From Nitrospiraceae bacterium (lineage in GTDB: Bacteria > Nitrospirota > Nitrospiria > Nitrospirales > Nitrospiraceae): a stretch of DNA of 56,000 nucleotides. A model generated the notes under the pieces. That model made no database searches. It was not told the origin of the DNA and saw only the letters and a list, made by a program, of their open reading frames with translations. This document shows, piece by piece, positions 50,308 through 56,000 of this stretch. The stretch is from the NCBI GenBank assembly GCA_009692155.1, contig SHZW01000015.1, forward strand, positions 1-56,000, given 5' to 3'. The translations under genes and the position numbers were made by a program. Each line of letters begins with the position of its first letter. Positions within the stretch are counted from its first letter, which is position 1.

Positions 50308-50763
50308 ATGACTCGATTGATTTCCGCCTTCATCATCGCATCGTTCCTCATCGTCTCCGCCGGTCCGCTTGCCGCCGAAGAAAAGAAGCCGGAAGGCAGC
50401 ATCGAGGACGGCACGGGCTTCAGCATGTTCGGCACGGAGTCCATCAAGGGCTTCGACGAATCCAAGGTGGAAAAGGACCCGATCTGCGACCGGACCAAGC
50501 GGCCGAAGATTCTCAAGGTTGAGCCGGATGAAGCGAAACCCGGCACGAAAGTCGTCATCAAGGGCGAAAACTTCGGAACCAGGGAATGTTTTCACGGCGT
50601 GGCCTTCAGCGCCGCCGGGGCGACGAAGGTACCGTACAAGTTCATCAACGACACCACCATCGAAGCGACCGTCCCGGACACCAAGGCAGGCATGACGTTC
50701 ATTGACATCGTCGCCGGCGGCGGCAACGCCCGGTCCAAGGGATTTCTGGTCCAATCGAAGTAG
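50308..50763 (+). CDS. Exported IPT/TIG-domain protein
   Basis: A 151-residue protein with a GGGAGG ribosome site, a signal peptide (to AAEEKK, about 23), an acidic linker, and one IPT/TIG Ig-like domain (about 66-150: PKILKVEPDEAKPGTKVVIKGENFGTR ... YKFINDTTIEATVPDTKAGMTFIDIVAGGG). IPT/TIG domains occur in surface and adhesion proteins. One Cys in each half (DPICDR, RECFHG) may form a disulfide. Last gene of the fmdB operon. Confidence 0.87.
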   Translation: MTRLISAFIIASFLIVSAGPLAAEEKKPEGSIEDGTGFSMFGTESIKGFDESKVEKDPICDRTKRPKILKVEPDEAKPGTKVVIKGENFGTRECFHGVAFSAAGATKVPYKFINDTTIEATVPDTKAGMTFIDIVAGGGNARSKGFLVQSK

Positions 50764-50858
50764 GCGCATCGTCAGGCGCAAGGGGTGAGGAGCAGGGAGA
50801 TTGCCCCGCCTCCCCCTCGCCTAACGCCTTACGTTTTCCGCCTCACGTTTCACGTCTC
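50764..50858. repeat. 7-nt-periodic palindrome E13
   Basis: Right-arm units on the reverse strand are ACGTGAA, ACGTGAG, GCGGAAA, ACGTAAG, GCGTTAG, GCGAGGG. The left arm (GCGCATC, GTCAGGC, GCAAGGGG) complements part of them. It begins at the stop codon of the IPT/TIG gene. Confidence 0.75.
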
Positions 50859-50955
50859 TCCCTCGACACTAATTAAGCCCCTGTGCTACCTTACACTCAC
50901 TTTGAGGCCGCCCACAGCCTCTGTAGGTCTAACTTCAGACTGGTGAAAGTCGGCG

Positions 50956-52374
50956 ATGTTTAAGAAAATTCTGGTCGCCAACCGGGGTGAAATCGCGATG
51001 CGGATCATTCGCGCCTGCCGCGAATTGAACATCGCGACCGCCGCCATCTATGCTGACGCCGACTCGACCGGCATCTACGTCAAAAAAGCGGACGAATCCT
51101 ATCTGGTCGGCCCCGGCCCCGTGAAAGGCTTCCTGGACGGGCAGCAGATCGTGGCTCTGGCCAATCGCATCGGAGCGGACGCGATCCATCCGGGCTACGG
51201 CTTCCTCTCGGAGAACGCCGGGTTCGCCCATCTGTGCCAGGCCTCGGGCATCACCTTCATCGGGCCGTCCCCCCAAGCGATCCATTTAATGGGCGACAAG
51301 ATCCAGGCGAGGAATCTGGCCAGGCAGGTCGGTGTGCCGATCGTGCCGGGCACGGAACAGGCCGTTACCAGCGTGGACGAGGCCCTGGCCTTCTGCCGTA
51401 GCGCCGGCTATCCGGTCATGATCAAGGCCAGCTCCGGCGGCGGCGGGCGCGGGCTGCGCGTCGTCCGGTCCGATCAGGAGCTGCGCGTCAGCATGGACAG
51501 CGCCTCGCGCGAAGCGCTGGCCGCCTTCGGCGACGGCAGCGTCTTCATCGAGAAATACATCGAGCGGCCGCACCACATCGAATTTCAAATTCTCGCGGAT
51601 CGCCAGGGCAACATCATCCACCTGGGCGAGCGCGACTGCTCCATCCAGCGCCGCCATCAGAAACTGATCGAGATCGCGCCGTCGCTCGTCCTCACGCCGG
51701 AGTTGCGGGCACAAATGGGCGAAGACGCCACGAAAATCGCGCGCGCGGTGGACTACGACAACGCGGGCACGGTCGAGTTTCTCCTGGATCAGCAGGGCCG
51801 GTACTACTTCATCGAGATGAACCCGCGCATCCAGGTCGAGCACACGGTCACGGAACAGATCACCGCCGTGGACATTGTGCGGGCGCAAATCACGATCGCC
51901 GCCGGCCGGCCGATCGAGTTCAAGCAGAGCGACGTGACGCTCCAGGGTCACGCCATCCAATGCCGCATCAACGCCGAGGATCCGCGGAATAATTTCAGGC
52001 CGGTCACCGGCAAGGTCACCGCCTATCTCTCGCCGGGCGGCATCGGCGTCCGCATCGACGGCGCCGTGTACAAGGATTATGACGTGCCGCCGTACTACGA
52101 CGGCCTGCTGGCCAAGCTGACGGTCCGCGGCCGCACGTGGGAGGAAACCGTCAGCCGCATGCACCGCTCGCTGGAGGAATACGTCCTGCGCGGCCTCAAG
52201 ACGACGATTCCTTTCATGGAGAAGATCATGGAAGAGCCGGATTTTATGGCCGGACGGTTCGACACCTCCTACCTGGAGACGCATCCGGACGTGTTCAACT
52301 ACGACGACCACATCGAACCGGAAGATTTGGTATTGGCCGTGTCCGCGTGTATCGCGGCGTACGAGGGACTGTAA
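50956..52374 (+). CDS. pycA: Pyruvate (or 2-oxoacid) carboxylase subunit A, biotin carboxylase
   Basis: A 472-residue ATP-grasp enzyme that carboxylates biotin. MFKKILVANRGEIAMRIIRACRELNI, MIKASSGGGGRGLRVV (glycine-rich ATP loop), HHIEFQILAD, GERDCSIQRRHQKLIE and FIEMNPRIQVEHTVTE are all intact. It is followed by the transcarboxylase/biotin-carrier subunit gene, so it is the small subunit of a split pyruvate carboxylase. The related 2-oxoglutarate carboxylase (CfiB) of Hydrogenobacter looks alike and cannot be ruled out. Confidence 0.93.
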   Translation: MFKKILVANRGEIAMRIIRACRELNIATAAIYADADSTGIYVKKADESYLVGPGPVKGFLDGQQIVALANRIGADAIHPGYGFLSENAGFAHLCQASGITFIGPSPQAIHLMGDKIQARNLARQVGVPIVPGTEQAVTSVDEALAFCRSAGYPVMIKASSGGGGRGLRVVRSDQELRVSMDSASREALAAFGDGSVFIEKYIERPHHIEFQILADRQGNIIHLGERDCSIQRRHQKLIEIAPSLVLTPELRAQMGEDATKIARAVDYDNAGTVEFLLDQQGRYYFIEMNPRIQVEHTVTEQITAVDIVRAQITIAAGRPIEFKQSDVTLQGHAIQCRINAEDPRNNFRPVTGKVTAYLSPGGIGVRIDGAVYKDYDVPPYYDGLLAKLTVRGRTWEETVSRMHRSLEEYVLRGLKTTIPFMEKIMEEPDFMAGRFDTSYLETHPDVFNYDDHIEPEDLVLAVSACIAAYEGL

Positions 52375-52378
52375 AGAC

Positions 52379-52450
52379 CGTGAAGCGTGACGCGTCATGC
52401 GTAATGGGTTAACAGGCTACGCATCACGGATCACGCATCACGCATAACGA
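52379..52450. repeat. 7-nt-periodic palindrome E14
   Basis: Left units GTGAAGC, GTGACGC, GTCATGC, GTAATGG; right arm on the reverse strand GTTATGC, GTGATGC, GTGATCC, GTGATGC. It starts right after the pycA stop and ends immediately before the pycB ATG, filling the whole gap inside the operon. Same unit family as E8. Confidence 0.88.
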
Positions 52451-54358
52451 ATGCATATGGCGACACGTAAACCCACAAAGAAGTCTGGCAAAGGCAAACC
52501 GGGGCTCGACATCACGCCGGCGCCGGGGAAGAAACTGCTGATCACGGACGTCGCGCTGCGCGACGGCCATCAATCACTGCTCGCCACGCGCATGCGCACG
52601 GAAGACATGCTCCCGATCGCGCAGAAGCTGGATGCCATCGGCTACTGGTCGCTGGAAGTCTGGGGCGGCGCGACGTTCGACACCTGCCTGCGCTTCATCA
52701 AGGAAGACCCCTGGGAGCGGCTCCGCGCGCTGCGCGCCGCCATGCCCAACACCAGGCTGCAGATGCTGCTGCGCGGGCAGAACGTCGTGGGCTACCGGCA
52801 CTACGCCGATGACGTGGTGGCACGCTTCGTCGAACGAGCCGCAACCAACGGCATCGATGTCTTCCGCATTTTCGACGCGTTGAACGACGTCCGCAACATC
52901 GAGCATTCGGTTCGTTGCGTCAAAGACCAGGGCAAGCACGTCGAAACTGCGCTCTGCTACACCATAAGCCCCGTCCACACCCTGGACAGCTTCGTCGGCC
53001 TCGCCAGGCGCCTGGAGGATTTGGGCACCGACACGCTCTGCATCAAGGACATGGCGGGCCTGCTGGCGCCGATGGACGCTTATCACCTGGTGAAAAAACT
53101 CAAGGCTGCGGTGAAGGTGCCGATCCACCTGCATACGCATTACACCTCCGGCATGGCGTCCATGTCGTCCCTGATGGCGATCCTGGGCGGCCTGGACATT
53201 CTGGACACGGCCATTTCTCCGCTCGCGGGCGGCACGTCGCACCCGCCGACGGAAACGCTGGTCGCCGCGTTGCGTGGCACGCCCTACGACACGGGGCTGC
53301 AACTGCCGCGCTTCGTTCCGATCGCCGAACACTTCAGAACGGCGCGGAAAAAGTATCACCAGTTCGAGAGCGACTTTACCGGCGTGGATGCCGAAATCCT
53401 GACCTCGCAGATTCCCGGCGGCATGCTGTCCAACCTGGCCGCCCAGCTCGCGGAGCAGAACGCGCTGGAGAAGATGCGGGACGTGCTGGAGGAAGTGCCG
53501 CGTGTGCGGAAGGACATGGGCTACCCGCCGCTGGTCACGCCGACCAGCCAGATCGTGGGGTCGCAGGCCACGCTCAACGTGCTGACCGGCGAGCGGTACA
53601 AGGTCATCACCACGGAGACCAAAAATTATTTCCTGGGGTTCTACGGCAAGCCGCCGGGCCCGGTGAACAAAGAGGTCTCCGCGCGCGCAATTGGAGACGA
53701 GCAGCCGATCAAGGGCCGCCCGGCGGACCGGCTGGAGCCGGAATTACCCGCCGCGATCAAGGAACTGGCAGGGAAACCGACGTCGCCGGAGGATGTCGTG
53801 TCACTGGCGCTGTTCCCCGCCATCGCGCGGGAATTTTTCGAGGCCCGGGAAAAAGGCGAGCTCAAGCCCGAGCCGCTCGCGCCGGCGCCCGAAGCGGGCC
53901 CCAAGGTCGCGCACGAGCTGCACCTGGCGCCGATCGACTTCAACGTCACGGTCCACGGCGAGACCTATCACATTCAGGTGTCCGGCTCCGGCCGGAAAGA
54001 AGACGGCCGCAAGCCCTATTACATCCGGATCAACGACAAGCTGGAGGAAGTCCAACTCGAGTCGATCCAGGAAGTGCTGGCCGGCGTGCCGGAAGCGCCG
54101 GCGACCGGCGACAAGGCCAAGCCCAAGCGGCCCAAGCCCAGCAGGCCCGGCGACATCGCCTCGCCCATGCCGGGCCGCGTGGTCAAAGTGCTGGTCGCCA
54201 AGGGCGACAAGGTCAGGGCCGACGATCCGGTGCTGATCATCGAGGCCATGAAGATGGAAAACCGCCTGACTTCTCCGATCGCCGGCACCGTCGCCGCGCT
54301 CTACGTGAACGAGGGTGACGACGTGAAGCCGGACGAAACGCTCGTACAATTAGAATAG
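52451..54358 (+). CDS. pycB: Pyruvate (or 2-oxoacid) carboxylase subunit B
   Basis: A 635-residue subunit. The carboxyltransferase barrel (about 28-330) begins LLITDVALRDGHQSLLATRM, with the DxH metal site and HLHTHYTSGMA. A PYC/oad linker domain follows (to about 480), then a biotinyl domain with the biotin-accepting Lys in IEAMKMEN (about 594-601). It joins pyruvate (or 2-oxoglutarate) with carboxybiotin made by PycA, feeding the TCA cycle or its reverse. ATG 52451 or 52457 abuts the repeat E14; no ribosome site is visible. Confidence 0.93.
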   Translation: MHMATRKPTKKSGKGKPGLDITPAPGKKLLITDVALRDGHQSLLATRMRTEDMLPIAQKLDAIGYWSLEVWGGATFDTCLRFIKEDPWERLRALRAAMPNTRLQMLLRGQNVVGYRHYADDVVARFVERAATNGIDVFRIFDALNDVRNIEHSVRCVKDQGKHVETALCYTISPVHTLDSFVGLARRLEDLGTDTLCIKDMAGLLAPMDAYHLVKKLKAAVKVPIHLHTHYTSGMASMSSLMAILGGLDILDTAISPLAGGTSHPPTETLVAALRGTPYDTGLQLPRFVPIAEHFRTARKKYHQFESDFTGVDAEILTSQIPGGMLSNLAAQLAEQNALEKMRDVLEEVPRVRKDMGYPPLVTPTSQIVGSQATLNVLTGERYKVITTETKNYFLGFYGKPPGPVNKEVSARAIGDEQPIKGRPADRLEPELPAAIKELAGKPTSPEDVVSLALFPAIAREFFEAREKGELKPEPLAPAPEAGPKVAHELHLAPIDFNVTVHGETYHIQVSGSGRKEDGRKPYYIRINDKLEEVQLESIQEVLAGVPEAPATGDKAKPKRPKPSRPGDIASPMPGRVVKVLVAKGDKVRADDPVLIIEAMKMENRLTSPIAGTVAALYVNEGDDVKPDETLVQLE

Positions 54359-54359
54359 C

Positions 54360-55274
54360 GTGCGCGCCCTCCTGCTGCTTCCAATTCTGTTGACCGCCTG
54401 CGCGGCCTCTTCTGAGATTCCACCCTGGTTCGACGGGCTCCAGCGCCAACCCGTCCAGACCGTCACGGTCAACGACACGCGCATCGCCTATCTCGACATC
54501 GGCGGCGGGCCGCCGGTCATCCTCGTGCACGGCTTCGGCGGCTCCATGTGGCAGTGGGAATATCAGCAAGCCGCCCTCGCCCCGCATTACCGCGTCCTCA
54601 CGCTGGACCTGCCCGGCTCGGGCCTCTCGGAGAAACCCGATATCGCCTACACGCCCGATGAGATGCTCGCCTTCGTCCGCGGCTTCATGGACGCGCTGGG
54701 GATTCAGAAAGCGGCGCTCGTCGGAAACTCCATGGGCGCAGGACTCGTGATCGGCATGGCCGTCGCGCATCCGGAACGCGTGGACCGCCTCGTGCTGATC
54801 AGCGGCCTGCCGAAAGACGTGCGTGAAAAACTCACGGGGCCCCTCATCAGGCGCGCGGTCGAGACCTCGGCCCCGGTCTGGCTGATCCGGTTCGGCAACT
54901 GGCTCGCCGGCCGCTGGGTCACGGAAGACGTGCTCAAGGAAATCGTCCACGACCACAACCGGCTCACGCCGGCCGTCATCGAACGATCTGTCCGAAACCG
55001 CACGCGACCGGGGCTGATCCCCGCCGCGATGGCCACCATCAGAAATCTTCCGCTCTGGGAGCAGGGCTTCGCGCTCAAGATCGGCGACATCAGCCGGCCG
55101 ACCCTCGTGCTATGGGGTGAGGAAGACAAGGTGTTCCCCTCCTCGGTGGGGCGGGAGCTGCACGCGACTATCAAAGGGGCCGCGTTCGCAATGATCCCCG
55201 GGGCCGGCCATATCCCGCAGTGGGAGCAGCCGGAGGCCGTCAATTCCCTGCTGATCACGTTCCTGAAGTCTTGA
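54360..55274 (+). CDS. Alpha/beta hydrolase, probable lipoprotein
   Basis: A 304-residue hydrolase with GTG start. The signal MRALLLLPILLTAC ends in a lipobox. The fold has HGFGGSMWQWEYQ (oxyanion loop), nucleophile Ser in VGNSMGAGLV (GNSMG), acid Asp in LWGEEDKVFP and His in GAGHIPQWEQP. Family members are esterases or C-C bond hydrolases. It begins 1 nt after the pycB stop, likely on the same transcript, but a metabolic link is not evident. Confidence 0.87.
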   Translation: MRALLLLPILLTACAASSEIPPWFDGLQRQPVQTVTVNDTRIAYLDIGGGPPVILVHGFGGSMWQWEYQQAALAPHYRVLTLDLPGSGLSEKPDIAYTPDEMLAFVRGFMDALGIQKAALVGNSMGAGLVIGMAVAHPERVDRLVLISGLPKDVREKLTGPLIRRAVETSAPVWLIRFGNWLAGRWVTEDVLKEIVHDHNRLTPAVIERSVRNRTRPGLIPAAMATIRNLPLWEQGFALKIGDISRPTLVLWGEEDKVFPSSVGRELHATIKGAAFAMIPGAGHIPQWEQPEAVNSLLITFLKS

Positions 55275-55336
55275 CTCTGTCTGGCAAACAGCCGAATCTA
55301 TGGAGCCTCGCTCAACAATTTGACCAGGGAGCCACC

Positions 55337-55999
55337 ATGACACGAATCCATCGAACCATCCTCTCAGTGCTGGGCATCATCTGCCTGGCCGGAATGACCG
55401 GCTGCGACGGCAAGAGCAAATCCGGCGATGTCGGCTTCATGTACAAGGACCTACCGGTTGCAAACAGCAGCGCGACCGCCGGCAAGGGCCACACCGTCAC
55501 ATTCAAAGGCGACCCGCTGAAGCTGGCCGGGCCAGGCATTAAAGTCGGAGATAAGCTGCGCAACGTCAAGGTGGCGAAGGGCGACCTCTCGCTGATCAAT
55601 CTCGCCGACACCAAAGGCAAGGTACGGATTATTAATGTGGTGCCGTCGCTGGACACGCCGGTCTGCGAGCAGCAGACCCACCATCTCAGCGAGAAAAACA
55701 GCGGCCTGGACAAAATGATCGAGCTGATCACGATCAGCGTGGACACGCCCTTTGCGCAGGGCCGCTTTGCCAAGGAAGCCAAGATTGCCAACGTGACTTT
55801 TCTCTCCGACTATCGCGGCGGCGACTTCGGGAAAGCCTACGGCCTGCTGGTCGAAGGCCCGCACATCCTGGCCCGTACGGTCATGGTGGTGGACAAGGAC
55901 AACGTGATCCGCTACATGCAGATCGCACCGGAGTTGACGCAGTTGCCGGACATGGACGCCGCATTTAGAGCAGCCAAGTCTTTAGTAGAAAAGAGCTAA
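55337..55999 (+). CDS. tpx: Thiol peroxidase (Tpx), lipoprotein form lacking the resolving Cys
   Basis: A 220-residue peroxiredoxin. A lipoprotein signal (MTRIHRTILSVLGIICLAGMTGC, Cys23) precedes the Tpx domain. The start at 55337 has AGGGAG upstream. The peroxidatic Cys110 is in VVPSLDTPVCEQQT, while the usual resolving Cys in 'FAQ.RFC' is replaced: FAQGRFA (Ala145). It would act as a 1-Cys enzyme, reduced by a partner thiol, in the envelope. The complete gene ends at 55999 with TAA. Confidence 0.88.
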   Translation: MTRIHRTILSVLGIICLAGMTGCDGKSKSGDVGFMYKDLPVANSSATAGKGHTVTFKGDPLKLAGPGIKVGDKLRNVKVAKGDLSLINLADTKGKVRIINVVPSLDTPVCEQQTHHLSEKNSGLDKMIELITISVDTPFAQGRFAKEAKIANVTFLSDYRGGDFGKAYGLLVEGPHILARTVMVVDKDNVIRYMQIAPELTQLPDMDAAFRAAKSLVEKS

Positions 56000-56000
56000 T

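Overview
The window is a dense, GC-rich (roughly 60%) bacterial chromosome segment with about 60 genes on both strands. The gene mix points to the phylum Nitrospirota, most likely a Nitrospira-like organism: a split two-subunit pyruvate carboxylase of the type used with the reductive TCA cycle, an NtrYX-type pair plus a second sigma-54 two-component system, a cytochrome P460-like protein, many small lipoproteins and several small iron-sulfur or heme proteins. This placement is inferred from gene content, not from a database search. Most genes are housekeeping or conserved hypothetical. No phage, complete insertion sequence or CRISPR array is visible.

Layout. 1-9.7 kb: the 3' end of tRNA-Arg(CCT), two lipoproteins, a sigma-54 two-component pair, 4-alpha-glucanotransferase malQ, small envelope proteins, an SPFH lipoprotein and a c-type cytochrome. 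9.7-15.5 kb: queC with a tiny membrane protein, a DksA/TraR protein, apt, a sigma-70 family factor broken by a one-base frameshift, acylphosphatase, tRNA-Pro(CGG), alanine dehydrogenase and an exported Lon-type peptidase domain. 15.5-21.3 kb: a small redox cluster with a zinc-ribbon protein, a 2Fe-2S thioredoxin-like ferredoxin and a dicluster ferredoxin, then an intergenic block with REP-like hairpins and a candidate structured RNA, then squalene synthase, a cupredoxin, htpX and a glutathione peroxidase. 21.3-31.7 kb: hypothetical proteins, an MFS transporter, yqeY, tRNA-Ala(CGC), a nonsense-mutated methyltransferase, purMN, an RlmD/TrmA-family RNA methyltransferase that lacks its nucleophile, and a ParE/Phd toxin-antitoxin module lying between that gene and a diverged copy of its 5' end. 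31.7-38.9 kb: ntrX-ntrY, a TPR metallopeptidase, a DUF1844 protein and mazG. 39-49 kb: the hemE-hemH-hemG operon, a deletion scar joining tspO and photolyase tails, a DUF523/DUF1722 protein, a chimeric chalcone-isomerase-like/P460 protein, a CbiX-like protein and a DMT transporter. 49-56 kb: FmdB, a phosphate-binding-like protein, an IPT/TIG protein, pycA-pycB, a lipoprotein hydrolase and a lipoprotein thiol peroxidase.

The most unusual structure is a scattered family of intergenic elements. At least 14 intergenic gaps hold stretches built from degenerate 7-nt (at two loci 9-nt) tandem units, and most fold back on a complementary array in a second arm. The unit sequence differs at nearly every locus while the period and the palindromic plan are kept. 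Other points of interest are the sigma-factor frameshift, the toxin-antitoxin module between two copies of the methyltransferase 5' end, the loss of catalytic residues in that methyltransferase, the candidate structured RNA at 17.53-17.71 kb, the secreted Lon-type peptidase, and gene-fusion and deletion scars at 43.5-45.4 kb.
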